64,000 nucleotides of DNA, from assembly GCA_003988855.1 (NCBI GenBank), contig QYAI01000002.1, positions 86,341-150,340 on the forward strand, written 5' to 3'. This document shows positions 1-14,172 of the stretch, piece by piece. Source of the stretch: Arachnopeziza araneosa (Eukaryota; Ascomycota; Leotiomycetes; Helotiales; Arachnopezizaceae). The position numbers and the translations under genes were made by a program. Numbering within the stretch: position 1 is the first letter of the stretch; every line of letters begins with the position of its first letter. A model generated the notes under the pieces. The model ran no database searches. It was not told the origin of the DNA and saw nothing but the letters and a program-made list of their open reading frames with translations.

Positions 1-3000
1 CCATTTGCGACTCGAGATCGCGTCTGCTTGTGTTGGATTTTTTTAGGCTTGAAGTTTGGTAATCCACAAACGGAGATACCGTCTGCATCTGAAATTACCG
101 TCCGACTATCGGGTCTTGAGAGAATATGTTCTAAGGTTGTTTCCAATGCTTCAAGCAGTGCTTCAGTTTCGGCTGGATTACGAGCAATTGACTTGCAAGC
201 TGCAGTCCACTGGATTTCATTTTCATTTACGATCTCCATCTCGACGCAGACGGGAAACTCGACGTCAGAAGCACCATACAAAGATTCGTAGATCTGATCA
301 GTCTTTGAATTAGAATGGTTCCCTTGGTAAATGAATAATGTATCAAATAAAGTTGTATCTCTCTTTCCATCTTGTCCTTCTTGAGACGCTAGAGCATATG
401 CTTGAGCGATACCGAGTGGGAAATGCTCATATTGTCGACTTGCATCACTTAGTTCTTGCATATACTTGACCATCTCACTCAAGGTTCCATGAAGGACTGA
501 TCGCACAGCGATAGTGTTCATTAGAGGAAAGATGATCTCGGAGGCCTCTTCTGAATTTCGGCATGACAGAACAGAACCGAAAACAACATCAAGCTGCTCT
601 GTTAGGTGAGATAGAACGACTGCCCAACACGTTTGACCGAGTGTTTGCATAGTGATTCTTGATGACTTGCAGAAATATTCTATCAAATCGAGTGAGACCC
701 GAGATCGCTTCTGTAATCGGGTCACGATATTCATATCTGCGACTTCGGACTGCTTCTTTTTTGGAAAAGATGTAGACTGCACATTTGATAATGTTGTCTT
801 CCAAAAGCTCTTTGCACCATCAGTCGTAGATTGCAAGACTTCCTCTAAGAATGGTAGAAAATCTGGTCTAGGAGACAATTCGTCATGATATGCTCTTCGA
901 ATGTCATCATGAATCGATTGAAGGGAGGTCCCATCATACAGGGCGTGGGATATGGCGATCAGGAGATAATTCGATTCAGCAATAGTGACACAATGTACTT
1001 GAAAAAGTCGCTGAGATTTGGCAGCAAGTTCAACGGATTTCATCTTGAACATTACTATAAAGCTCTCGATCGTGTTTCCAGGGGCCAAAATTTCTGGATG
1101 TGAAATGTAATTCTTGGAAAGAGCCTTCTTAGAGATGATCTGAGCAAATCGAACAGGTAACTTTGGGTCATCCACCTCGACGAAACTTGTTCGAAGAATG
1201 GGAGACATTTCAACTACAGCTTTTACTGCTGCCATAAGCTTCAATAGATCAATATCCTCGCGAATTTTAAAGCTATCAACGCTGAAGTATCTTCGGAATC
1301 CGGATTTTATCATCTCGTTGACCATGGTTTGCTGTAAGGGCGTAGTCGGTAATACAATCTCTACATCGTCAGAATACTTTTGAGAGTTTTTCAAGTACCT
1401 AGTCAGATCTTGACTCATTTGGTGGATTGAAACTTTTCGAACTTCGGCTCCTTTGGGCGGAGTCTTGGTATTGGAAATCATTTTGTCTATTGTTTGGCAT
1501 CTGATTATTACGCTGACAGGAAGCTGAATTCCACGACGTTTCAGCCTAGAGGACAGTTTGATCACGTCAATACTGTCAAGCCCAAGCTCGAATACAGACG
1601 ACGTTTCCTTGATTGACTTTTCACTAATATTCGCAAGAGCTGCGATCTCCGTTCGAATATGATTCGCTTGCTTGGTCCAAGTAAAGGGTCCGGTTGATGA
1701 GCGGGAAAGCTTTTCATGATCGATGTGCTTTTCTTTTCGGCCTTCGAACAGATGGTCATCGGTATCAACATCATTTTCCAGAACAATGTTCGCTCCTGAG
1801 CTATCAAGTATGGCGTTTAGAGATTGCTTCACTCTGTCTAACAACTCCGAAGCACCAGATTGCGAAAGTACTGAACCTTGCGCAACTACGGTCATTGATA
1901 GTTGATTAATGTCATGGCTTAAGGTGGCTTCAAACGCCAGCGGGTTCTATCGAAAATCAGCTAAACTTGTTTGAAAAGTATAATCTTTCGTGACTTACAT
2001 CTGCTACCTGCTTATCTTCAATTCGAGTCCACAAATCCTTCGCAAAATCCACATCATCGGATAGTGTTCGTTGAAACACAAAGAGTGTTTGGAACAGAGG
2101 TTGGCCGGGTTTGGCTGGACTCCATTTTTGGATATCCTTCAATGGCGTGTGCTGAAAATCTTGCATTTCCATATTGAACTTATGGCAGGCTAAGATAAGG
2201 GCCGCCGAAGACATGCCACTTTCAAGTCTAATATGGAAAGGAACAGTGTTGAAGAGAGGACCAATGATTTTGTCGGCATTGTTGAAATCGATTGTGCGGC
2301 CGGAGGAAACAATACCTAAAGTGAGGTTTGGTGACGCGATACTCTGAAGAGTAGAAAGCCAGGCAGCTTGGATCATTGCTTGAGGCGTGACTCCAAGCTT
2401 TTTCCGGAGCGCTTCAAACCCAGAAAGGTTACTGATGATACCAGTGGCAAAAATATCAGTTCTCGATTCCAAATTCATGGCTATTGCTGTTGGTGACCAG
2501 TGCTTGAGATGCTCTGTCCAGAATGTCTTTGCTCCTGGGATTTCTGATAACGGCCCGAAAGCTAGGGCAGATGTAAAAGATGGCCCATACTCAAGATCTT
2601 GAAGACCTTGATACTCCTCAACCACACGGTGAAGGAGCATTGTCAGGCTGTTTCCATCGTAAAGTCCATGGAAAATGGTGAGACTCAAAATATCTGAGTT
2701 TACGCTGATAGAATAAGGGCGTTTGAGTGCGGTCATCTTCTCAATTTGCTCATAATCCGTACGGGTCATATCGCAAATGTTATTAATGTGCTTCAACACA
2801 ACCTGAGCGAATCCATCATCTGTAGCGACAAACTTGATTCTGAGAACCTCCAGTTGAGAAACCACTGTATTCCAAGCCTTAAGTAATCTTGAGTGGTCTA
2901 CTTCGTTGCGTAGATGGAATTGGAAGGTATTTAGATACAATGGCCATTCGCTTTCAAGGAATCGATATATCATCCCCTCTTGTACTGGAGTACATGGATT

Positions 3001-6000
3001 TATGCTTTGGACCTCTCGGCTATCGATTCCAAGCTCTTTGCAAATAGCAACCATATGCTGCTGTGAAAAAGCTGCAATTTTTTGAGATGCTGTCATATAA
3101 GCATTCTCTCTTGCTACGTCAGATATTGATCCTCTTAGCAGCACATCCAGGAGCCCACCAATGGACGGATTGTTCTTGATGATAGAAAGCTTTGCATGTT
3201 CGAGGCCATCATGTTGGAGGGCACGGGAAAATCCTATGATAGAAATCGAATCCAGACCTAATTCGAAAATAGTTGTGCCAGGGCTCAGAGCAGACGACTC
3301 AACACCGATAGCTTGTGCGATTTTTTGGAGCACCTTCATTTCCTTCTCCTCCCAGAGACGCTGTTGTTGATTCGATTGACTAAAGTTTTGAAGATCCTCT
3401 ATATCTAGCTCGTTATACATCGCTACTAGTTGTTTTTTGTCTGCCTTATTGTTTGCGTTGAGAGGTATAGCTTGAATTGGAACAAAATGGGTTGGGACCA
3501 TGTACATCGGAAGTCTGGTTTTACAAGCGTCTCTCATGGTGGATATTAAGTTCGGCTGTTCCCCAGACTTGGCAACAAAAAAAGCCACAAGTTGCTCTTT
3601 TTGCTGAGCGTGATGCTTGAGCACTTGAGTGACAACCTCTAGAGACTCTTCTGTGCTGTTCTTGATGACTTCGTTGATCTCGCCTAGTTCAAGTCGTTGT
3701 CCACGCAGCTTTACCTGGTCATCAGCACGACCTAAGAAAAGGAAGCTGCCGTCATGAAGGATTCGTACAAGATCACCGGTTCGGTATACACGTTCTCCAA
3801 AAGCCTGTAAGGTAGGAAATCGGTCAGCCGTCAGATCCGGCCGATTCAAATAGCCTTTTCCAAGGAGCTTGCCCGAAACGCATAGTTCGCCCACTGCTCC
3901 TCGAAGAACTGGTTCTTCAGTACCAAGTTTTAGAACGTAACTCCCAACATTGATATATGCCGGGCCAATGTTATCCGGTCTGCCATTTTTCGGAACTCTG
4001 GGATACATGGTACAACCAATTGTTACTTCAGTTGGTCCGTATCCATTATATATCACGGCATGCTCCCCCCAATCGTCGAGAATTTCCTGCTTCAGTGACT
4101 CACCTCCAGTAATAAAAGCACCTTTAAAAAGGGAAGGAACATCATTGGGGTGTATGGTCCGGGCTAAACTTGGCGTCAAATCAATGTGAGTAATCTTTAA
4201 CTGTCGGATTGCACCAGCAAGATCTTCGAATACCAAATCTTGAGGTGCGGAGGCCACAGCAATTCCAACACTCCAGCTCCAAAATTGTTCCATAACGCTG
4301 ACATCAAAGTGGAAAGCGGCAAATTGCATATATTTAGAGTCTTCAGTCCAGTGGCCCTCAAATATCTTTGTAAATGCCAGCATGAATTGAACAGCATTTT
4401 CATGGGTAATCAAGCAGCCCTTGGGCGTCCCGGTCGTTCCAGATGTGTAGAGACAGTATGTAATGTCTTGCGGACTGATTCCCGGAATAATAGTAGGTCG
4501 CTTTGATGGGTAGTTCGCCAGAGTTGCAGGATTATCAAGACTGATAACATTGCCCGGCATTGCTTCTTCAGCTTTGCTTCTAGCTGTGCCAGCAGTAAGA
4601 ATCAGTTTAGCGCCAGAGTCTTTTGCAATGAATTTCAGGCGATCCAAGCCAGCTTTGGGATCAAGCGCTACATAGGCACAGCCAGCTTTCAAGATCCCAA
4701 CTATAGCCAAGGAAGCTTCTGCGCATTTATCGAAACATATGGCGATGATTTCTCTGGAAAGAATACCATGCTTCTGAAGCATATGCACAATCCTGTTTGC
4801 ATCTTGATTTAGTTGAGCATAGGACCATGATCTACTTTTGAAATTGCCTGGCTCGAGACACGTCGCAAATTCTAGTGCAATCTTATTGGGATGGCGTCTC
4901 GCTCCTCTCTCTACAAACTCATGCAAAAGGGTCACAGGACCTACAAGGTCCCTATTCTGTGCCGGAGTAATTGATAAGAGTTCATTCCTGAAGCCGAGTG
5001 GAACTGCGTCAGAAGCGCTGTCAGGATTTCGAAGGGTGTCCAACAAATAAATGTCATATTGTTGGAGAATTAACTCCGCATGCTCAGTTGGGATAATATC
5101 TTGTCTAGAAGACAGACGGAAGACGAGATTCTTCGTGTTTGACGGCTGCACTTCCAAAGAAATAGCGTAATCAACGGAAGCTTCTTCTCCAATGACATTC
5201 CAAAGCAGATCAATATCATCTCCTGCTCCAGGAAACTTCTGATATGCAAACAAAGTATCGAAAATCTTGCCTTTAGGGTATCCCGACCATTTCTGAATCG
5301 AAGTCAATGGTGTAAATTGATGTTTGTGAAGTGAAGCATTAGATTCCATCGTCTTGGCGAGAAGATCGGCATTTGTACCAGATACATTGCACTTGACTGG
5401 AAGAGTGACGATGCTGGGAAATGCGACCAAATCCGCATCTTCGTAAATTGAGCGACCAGAAAGGGTTATTCCAAAAGTTGTTGAAGTTTCTCCCACATAT
5501 GCGGCAAGTAACCTAGCCCATGCTACCTGTGATGCTACTTGCATGGTAACATCATTAGCTCTGCACTTCTCTTCCAACTCTGAGAATGGTGTCTTTGATA
5601 TAATTTCTCTAACATATTTTGCGGTTTCGGATTCTCGGAGAGGATTAAGGTTGGGGAACCGGTTCACAGCAATCTTGTTCTCCTCCATTTCCCAAAAAGA
5701 TTTTCCTCCTTCAGAACTGTGGCTAATTTGCGAAAGAATTGCACCGAGTAGTGAGTTGACCGATGGACGGATCACGAGAGGCTTAGAGAAGTATTTCGCT
5801 GCTACATCTGAGAGTAACATCTGGATTGATTGTGCATCATACAAAGCATGGTGAGCAGTCAATCGAATCACCGTCTTATTCTCATTTTGGCTGGCTGTCA
5901 ACTTCCATGGATTTCGAAGAAGATTATCAATCGTGGATCCCCCATTTTGATTCTCTGTCGTAACGTTGAACCAAGGGAGGGAGAAATCATCCTTTTGGAT

Positions 6001-9000
6001 TGTAACCATAACAAATGGGTACTTCAGGTCTTCGGTTGAAGCAAATCCAGTCCTGAACATCTCATGCTCTTTGAATACCATCTCCCAGGCCCGCTTGAGC
6101 CTAGTCACCGAAGTATTTGGTAACAGCTCAAAGCATATGCTATTGACGTACTCTTGCCCGCCTGAATGTAGACTTTGCGCAAGCATACCCTGCTGAACGG
6201 CTGTGCATGGCCTTACTCTTTCAATGATTGCTGGCGCGATCCCATGTTTTAAACATATTAACTTCCGATACTTTTCGTCAAAAGAATCAAAATCGAAGGC
6301 TGTAATAATTGGTAACGTAGTTGATGCTTTCAAGAGAAAAATATTGAGCCTAGCAATTGTGGGATGGACAAAAATATCGCTCGCCATGACAACATGCCCT
6401 TGCTTTTTAAGACGAGCAGCAACCTGTACAGCAGTGATGCTGTCGAGACCAAGTCGAAAGATGCTAACGTCTCGAGTAATTTTCTCTACAGGAATATTGG
6501 TAAAGCCGGCAATAATATCCCGTAGCTTTTTCTCGCTTTCAGTCATTGCAGCCGCTGAAACTTTCTGCTTTAAGGATACAGAGCCGATTGCTTCTTGGGC
6601 TTGAATCTTGGCGTGAATTTTCTCTTTGACCGCTGAAGTCAGCAGCTGTCGTCTTGGATTCTCTAATGCGGCTTCAAGTTTCTCTTCGAAAGCTTCAAGA
6701 AGCAGCCGGGCATCCTCTCCCGAAATAATAGAATTGTGAGAATGCAAAAAAATCTCAAGGGTATCATCGCTGGTTCTAGGTACGACTTCGCAGACAAGAG
6801 GGAAGTCCATTGCTCCACTGTCATCTTCGATACTCCATATTGATGAATCAAGGCTTCTAGGTGACTGTTGTAATATAAACAAGGTATCAAAAAGACGAGA
6901 TCCATCAGGGGAAAGTTTGGACTGGACACGCCGAAGGGGAGTCATTTGGAAATGTAAAGAATCTACATTCAGAGTTTGCAAGACGCGGAAAGCTTCTAAA
7001 TAGGTGAGATTATGGATGTGCTGGAGACGAGAGGGAATTGTGTTGAAGCAGGGTGCAACCAGTCGATCGAGATCAGGAATGGGCAAAGTACGACCACTGA
7101 CTACATTACCGAAACATATATCCGTTTCTTCTAGACGTTCCGAGATAATTGTCGCCCATATCGTGTGAAGAGCTGCTAATAAGGTAGTATTGTGCTTTTT
7201 TGTACGCTCCTCAATCCATCGAAGCGGGAACTTCATCTGTGCTCGGTGTGTCTGAGCGCCGTCTTTGGAACTGCTACGCTTCTGGGCCAAGATCTGGAAT
7301 TTTGGAAAGGTGCAGCGTTTCAAAACTGTACTCCAAAATTGATCTGCCGGACTGGGATCAAGTGATACAACTTCGTGCAAGAACGTGACAAAGGACACAG
7401 CAGGTGGTAAGGACTTCTGCTGATAGACGTCCTCAACCTCCTTGTATAAGATTGCGAGTGCTTCACCGTCATACAAAGCGTGATGCATTGAAATGACAAG
7501 TTTTAATGATTTCCCAATCTTCATGATGTCAAAACGATAAGGTGGCTCAAAGCCTTTGGGAAGTGGCCTCCTCTCAGCCATTGAAGAAATCGAGCCAAAC
7601 TCAAGGTTATGAGCCTTCAAAATGACTTGTACGAATGGAAACTGAGGGTTATCGGTACCCAAAAAACAAGTTCTTAATATCTCATGTCTTTGAACCATCT
7701 CTAACCAACAATCCTGAAGTTTCTCAGCATCACCTACGATATTGAACATCACGTGATTGTCATAGAAACTTTTGGCTGAAGCTTCTGCTGCTGAGAGCAT
7801 GGCCTCTTGAAGCGGTGTACATGGCAAAATATCTTGAACTCTCTTGCCAGATCTTTCAAAAGCCTGGATGGTTGATTGCCGAAATTTATCATCGAAGCTA
7901 GACTCAGGTAACTTGAGCACAGGTGCGCTGGCTGAATCGCCGTTCAGGCCTTCCGATGAGATCCTCCTCGCTAGTCTTACTATGGATGGAAATTTGAGAA
8001 TATCTGAAATGAAAATTTGGTATCCAGTAGTCTCCCGTAGAACACGCGAAAGCGAGATTGCGGATATTGAGTCAATTCCGACATTGAAAAATGAGGTTTC
8101 TGGCCCAATCTCGCAAACAGGAAGTTGTGTAACGCATGATACTGCTTCGGCAATTTCCTTTTCGAGGTCTGTCCAGCTATGATTTGAGGAAGATTCGATA
8201 GCTTGCGATGTTAAATCGAGATAGCTGACATCAAATTCTGAGAAAAGATGCAGTAGAGCTCTTTTGTCAATCTTCCCCTGAGCAGTAGATGGGAGGAAAG
8301 AGATAGGGACAAGTGCAGAAGGTATCATATAAGCTGGAAGGGCTGATTCAAGGTGTGAGTACAGCTCCCTAATAAGGCCTCGATCGGGATCGAGGCAAAC
8401 CAGTTCTGTGGAGTGACTTAGACCTGAAGTCCAGAAGCTAACGAGGCGTTGGGAATCGTTGTTGCCAAGTAATATTACCATTGTTATACAATCTTTCACC
8501 TTGTTTGATGTAAGTAGATGGTTGCTAATCTCATCAAGTTCAACTCTCTGGCCTCGGATTTTCACTCTGTCATCCTTTCGGCCTGTGAAAATCAGTGAGC
8601 CATCGGGCATCATTCGACCAAAATCACCACTGCGGTACAGGCGTCCATATTTAGGATGATCAATAATTTTGCCAGCATTTTGGTTTGGATTCATATAACC
8701 ACGGAAGACCTGTGAACCTCCAAAACAGAACTCGCCTAGTCCACCTCTTGGAACAAGACTAAAGTCATCTCCTGGGGCAAGCACAAAAGCAGATGTGTTC
8801 TTAAATGGAGGACCAATGTTGTTTATGAGGTCATTCTTTGTAACTTGTGGATTGACAGTACAAATATTGGTAGTTTCGCTGGGTCCATAGCCTTGCCAGA
8901 GCCCGTGGTCTGCCCAGGCATTGAATACTTTTGGTGTCACAGCCTCTCCTGCTGTGACTAAGAATTTGACTGTGGGCACATTATTTGGGTTAACCAAAGC

Positions 9001-12000
9001 GGCTACCGTGGGAGTCAAGCTCAAATGGGTGATTTTCAATATCTTAATAGCTTCCTCTAGGTTTTGGAAAAGGATATCTTTTGTGGCCATACAGAGACAG
9101 CCACCAATTCTCCAAGTGAAAAAGATTTCAAAGACTGAAACATCGAAGGCTTGAGAACAAGATTGGAGAAATCTCGAGTTTTTGGATGTCGGATAAAGTT
9201 CTTCCAAAATGTCCAAGTTGCTCAGTATGTTTTGGTGCGTGACTAAAACTCCTTTTGGTGTTCCAGTGCTTCCAGATGTAAAAACACAGTACGCAATATG
9301 GTCTGCAGATGCCTCGGAGGAAATATTTGTGAGTGTGGTATTACCGAAATCAACCTCGTCAACATACACTACTTTGACCGACCCTAATAATTTGAATAGC
9401 GTGCGGGAAGACGATTGAGTGATAATAACCTTGACGTTGGCTTCTCGCAAGATGTAATCTAGTCTTTCTTCAGGCACATCTGGCGTCAGTGGGAGGTAAC
9501 CAGCACCAGTCTTTGCAATCGCAAGAATCGAGCTATATAAATCGATCGATTTCTCCATGCAAATGCAGACAAGCTCATCGGGAAGTACGTCAAGCTTAAG
9601 AAGATAGTGGCTGATTTGATTTGCGCGATTATTCAACTGCGAATATGACACAAGCTGGATATCGCTTCCATTCCCAGTCAATGAATGGGCAAAATTAATG
9701 GCGACACGATCGGGATCTTCCGTCGCAATCTTCTCAACAGTCGAAGAGAGCGTATAGCCTTTGAGTTGCGTGTCGCATTTGTCATTTTCGATCGAGAGGA
9801 GATCGTTTCCCATACAATTGTAAACTGTCGATAAGGAGCTAGAGCTATTTGAAATAATGCTCTTTGCAATTTGCTCTACTTGTTGGAGAAACAGCCTAAT
9901 CTGGGATTCTGAGAACAATGCTTGTTGGTAGTTGGCTTTCAATTCAATATCGCCAGATGTAGGTGTCACTTCAAGAGTCAAGCCGAATTCGAGATTGTCA
10001 GAAGTCTCTACTAAGATGACAAGATATCTCTCATGGTCGTAGGAATGTAGAGTCTGCTGCCAAATAAGTACCGCATCGAAAAGTGCTTGGCGAGGATTGA
10101 CTCCAGCAGCCGACTTAATATCACGAAGAGGGGTTGCACTGTGCTCTAAATGCTTCCTAGTTATCGAATTGAGTTGTGTGACTAGATCCCGTAGAGTAGC
10201 AGATGTGGTTATGTCTACTCGGGTTGGCAAAGTAGCTAGGCAGGGACCTGCAATGTCCTCAATACCTTTGATAGGTAAAGTTCTCCCTGAAAACACTGTC
10301 CCAAAGCAGATATCAGAGGAACCAAGATATGAGCTCAACACGAGAGCAAAAGCAGCTTGAAAGAGTGATTGCGGGCTAGTTGATAGTTCTCGCGCGGTTG
10401 CTACTACTTCTTGAGTAGGAATTGAAGACTGATATTTGAGTATTGCCAAGGCAGGAGCGGTTCGTTGAGTTTGATAATTTGTCAGTTTAGTTAACTCCAA
10501 ATCCGCTAGATGATCTTTCCAATAATCCTTTGATACCCACTCATCAGGCTTGAGCGTCCCATTTGTGTAAGCGTCCACAATCCTGCGGAATGAAGGTCGA
10601 TCTTGTGGTGCATCGCCTTCTAATATGTCGTCTAGATCATCAAGTAACAGCTCTAGGGACCATGCATCATAGAGCGCATGATGAATGTGTATTAAAAGTC
10701 TAAAGTTTGTAGTACCTGGCGAAATTTGGAACCGGACGGGATGATGCAATGAGAGCTCGTTTGACTCATCTAAAACGTATTTAAGCTTCTTAACTTCTTC
10801 AATTTGAGATTTTGGGAACTTTTTCCATATTATCTGAATGAATCCTTGAGAATCTCTGGACTCGGTAAATCCAGTTCTCAGGATTGGATTGGATTGAGCC
10901 CAAATTGGTAGGGCATCTGCTATTTGTTTGAGGTGGGAAAGTCCCTGAAACTCCAGCTCAATCCAGTTCCAATAGGCTTTGGAATCTAGGGCAGTCTCAG
11001 ATAGCATTGACAGTTGAAGTGGTGTACATGGGAGGGTACACTCAATATGCTTTGCATGGCCATTGAGGGTAGCTAACGGTTCCTCAGCTTTGGTCGTTTT
11101 GGTTTTAAGAGGAGTGAATTGTGTTGAAGATAGCTCTTCGCAAGTTCGAACCAGATCATTCACACTATCGGCTTGAATTACTGCGATCGTGGTAATCTTC
11201 AAACCCGCTGTTCGAAGATTTTTGGCTACTCTAATCGCAACAAGGGAGTCGATACCAGAAGCTGCAAGCTTTGCGGACCTCGAGACAGAGCCAAGGATTT
11301 CTCGAAGAGTATCGAGAACAATCTTTTCAACTCCGTTCGGGGGTTCGAAATCGATTCGATCATCTAATCCTTTTTTAAGATATTCTGCTTCCAAACTTTT
11401 CTTGTCTACTTTTCCAGAAGGCAAGCATGGAAAATTCTGCAACAGAACCACCTCATTTGGAATCATATACTTCGGGAGCCATCTCGCGCTTGTGTTTATT
11501 ACATCTTGGGAGTCAACCGTACTGTCAGTGATGAGAGCAAAAACAAGAAGAGTGGTGTCGTCGTGTACCAGCGCTGATGCTGTCTTGACCCCAGGGTGCT
11601 TGTAAACAGCCTCTTCAATTTCTCCAAGTTCAATTCTCTGACCTCGAAGCTTTACTTGCCCACCACTGATGCGCCCAAAAATCTCAATGGTCCCGTCATG
11701 GAGTTGACGAGCCTTATCGCCAGTTCTATAATATTTTCTGCCCTCAAACTGTATAAAAGCCACTTTATTTTGGTCAGGTCGATTCAGATAACCTCGGGCA
11801 AGTTGCGGTCCTCCAAGAACAAGCTCTCCGATCTCTCCAATTGGCAAGAGTTGCAAAACTGCTGCATCCTCGGTGTTTTCACTTGGAGCTGCAATGAAAG
11901 TGGAGACAGTGTCAAAGGGAATACCGATATTTCCAGGCTTTGTGCTGCTCGGCATCTTTGGAAATATAGTGCAATGGATTGCTGCTTCAGTCGGACCATA

Positions 12001-12957
12001 CATTCCATATAACATGTTGGACTGGTGCTCGGAGCCTCCAAACTCCTTGATAATTGGGGTTGTGAGAGGCTCTCCGATTGTTAGAAGCAACCTCAGCCCA
12101 GGAGCATTAGACCTCTTTTGTAGAAGTGATCCAACCACCGTTGGTGTGAACTCTGCTGCATCAATATTCAGACTGTTGATTATACCCGGAAGGTCGTTCA
12201 TTAGTTGAGATTTATTACATCCAACAAGAGTGCATCCTCTGGTGAGAGGGAAGAAGATTTCGAAAACCGAAACATCGAAAGATGGTGCCGCGAACTGGAG
12301 AAACCGCCCGAACTTTGGAATGTATTTTTCATGAGCGAGCAAAGACTGTGAAGCTGCCAAGTGGCTTACTTCCACTCCTTTTGGTAGTCCTGTTGAGCCT
12401 GAAGTGTACATTATGTATGCCAAATCATTAGGCCTAGCTTCGAATGCAAGATAAGGACGACTTCCGTGTTCTTCAACATCCTGAACCTCAATCTTTAGAA
12501 ACTCATCGATAATGATGAGAGAAGGGCCATTTTCCCAGCTCACAAGATCCTTCAACTCGGAAGTGGTAATGAGGACGCTTGCGCCGACATCAGCCACAAT
12601 GAACTGATTTCGTTCCAATGGCGAGTCCAGATTGATGGGACAAAAAGCTCCCCCAGAGTTTAGAATGGCCAGCTGAGAAATATAGAGACCAGGTGATTGA
12701 GGAAGCAGGACCGGAATAATGTGTTGCCGTTGCAAACTCGCTTCGGATATTGACTCTCCTAAAGCATCATATATTCGTGATGTCAGAGACACCATGCATA
12801 TCTCAACTTCTTTGTATGAGTACTGTGATCTTTTGTCGTTGCTAGTGCAATCAAGGGCACAATTGTTAGCATATTTTCGCCATGATATCAGCTTGTGAAG
12901 CAGCTGGGGTCCTTCTAGAAGCCTAGGGGGGTCGTTCAGGACGGAAAGTGACGCCAT
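1..12957 (-). CDS. sidC: Ferrichrome-type siderophore nonribosomal peptide synthetase (SidC/NPS2-like), 3' end off window
   Basis: This multimodular NRPS would assemble a ferrichrome-type hydroxamate siderophore from N5-acyl-N5-hydroxyornithine and small amino acids in the cytosol. Exon 1 (12957 to 1999) gives 3,653 residues. A 52 bp intron (1947-1998, GTAAGT...ATAG) then leads to an exon that stays open to base 1, so the product exceeds 4,300 residues. Order with approximate motif residues: A1 (TSGSTG 185, A10 512), T1 (GIDSL 569), C1 (HHALYDA 759), A2 (1230, 1560), T2 (1627), C2 (HHALYDG 1826), T3 (2171), C3 (HHALYDA 2369), A3 (2842, 3169), T4 (3236), C4 (FHGLYDG 3431), T5 (3777), C5 (SHALYDG 3987). 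The T3-C3 and T5-C5 units lack an A domain, as in fungal ferrichrome synthetases that reload A domains iteratively. The start ATG is the first in frame. SidA lies 4.5 kb away, supporting the role. The exact product cannot be read from the sequence. Confidence 0.95.
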
Positions 12958-13101
12958 AGCTGGCGCTGATAGCTGCTTGTCACGGACACAAGGACATTGA
13001 ATACTTGCATCCAGCTGTATGAAGGTTGAGGGTTTGAAAGTTCGATGGTAGAAGAATTCGATTCTGTGTGGGGGTTGTGAGGGTCAGGAGTGGATTGTTT
13101 T

Positions 13102-13107
13102 CACGTG
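13102..13107. promoter_or_regulatory. CACGTG E-box upstream of the NRPS
   Basis: A CACGTG hexamer lies about 145 bp upstream of the NRPS start codon, a spacing compatible with a proximal promoter site for a bHLH factor. A single hexamer is weak evidence. Confidence 0.25.
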
Positions 13108-13831
13108 TTTGTTTGTGGGAGACGTGATTGAAGTTCAAAATCGTATTGAGGAGATGGCAAAGCGCGCAATTGGGCGCATAAAGATATGGCAAGCTGCTCC
13201 GCTTTTGCACGCTTAGTCGTTACCCAAGAGCATCTGGAATTTCCATAGCAGCATCGGCGCCAATACCGGTCCAGGCAGCTTTTTCCTGCTTGCTTGCGTC
13301 CTCTTTTCCTCTATCTGCGCGTGTCGAATTAGAGAGCGCTGCACCTAGGAGCAACGCAAACACTAAGAATAACATGGCAATAAAGGCTAGGAGGATGACG
13401 CTTCCCCCCTAGTACTTCGGCGAGCAGCGCGGACGTCTTTGTAATGGCTTGTTGCTTATACGCTGAGTCTCTTGAGGCTTCTCATGGCAATATTGCTTTT
13501 GCGGCCAGCGCTGCTTGAAGGTTGGTTGGTGTTTGATTCCTCCCTCTCTACGGCGACCGAAATATTGCTGATTGGCACATCCATGCAGTCACGCCAGGCC
13601 GGGCATCTGCTGCTCTCGAAATCCCACGGATTACATAAAGCAATGGAAAATGCAGGAGGAGAGGCGGAATCTTAGCTTCCAAGTCAGATCTCTTCCCCGA
13701 GTGCCACCAAGCTATCTTTCATAGCCAACCACAGCGGCGATCACGATGGTCCAGATGCCTGGAAGCTGCAAGGAAGATTCTTTCACTTCTAGCATGCACT
13801 TATGGAGAAGGTCCGGCTTATCTTTTCCATC

Positions 13832-13840
13832 TTATCAGAT
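13832..13840 (-). promoter_or_regulatory. Candidate SreA-type GATA site (ATCTGATAA)
   Basis: On the minus strand this reads ATCTGATAA, an exact match to the extended ATCWGATAA element known for iron-responsive GATA repressors (SreA, Sre1, Urbs1) that control fungal siderophore genes. It lies about 875 bp upstream of the NRPS start and points the same way as the gene. Identical motifs lie between the ABC relic and the monooxygenase gene, which strengthens the call. Occupancy is an inference. Confidence 0.55.
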
Positions 13841-14172
13841 CATCTGATTACGTTGAGGAGCAGATTTCCGAGTTCGGAGAGATGATTGATTGAGGCACCC
13901 TCACACCCCTCGATCTCCTCACGCTCCACACTCTCATCACTTTGTCTCCGAGGGGCCCGATAAACAAGACAGAAGAACCAATTCTAATGAACTTACTTGG
14001 CACATAAGGTTATCACGGCGTTGACGCAACGGAAGATCCACTCCACTAGTCTCCCGCAGCACTTAAGCACCAGGAGCACTTACATGTCTTCTTCGGCATC
14101 ATGGAGCTAAACCTAAGGGTATGGCCTGTAGATTTGACTAGGTGAAGACCATATTAATGATTTATAGACATC

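Larger units (their letters stand above)
12958..14172. other. Intergenic region upstream of the NRPS
   Basis: This is 1.2 kb with no convincing gene. It should hold the NRPS promoter and 5' leader. It contains one SreA-type GATA site and a CACGTG near the NRPS start. A short minus-strand frame at 12980-13210 has no ATG at its 5' end and is not called. Confidence 0.6.

Noticed and set aside
1957..1998. Stop codon of the NRPS at 1957
   Set aside because: It lies inside a 52 bp intron with clean GTAAGT and ATAG borders; the next exon continues with a further T and C domain.
12980..13210. Minus-strand 76-codon frame upstream of the NRPS
   Set aside because: No ATG at its start and no family features; probably leader sequence.
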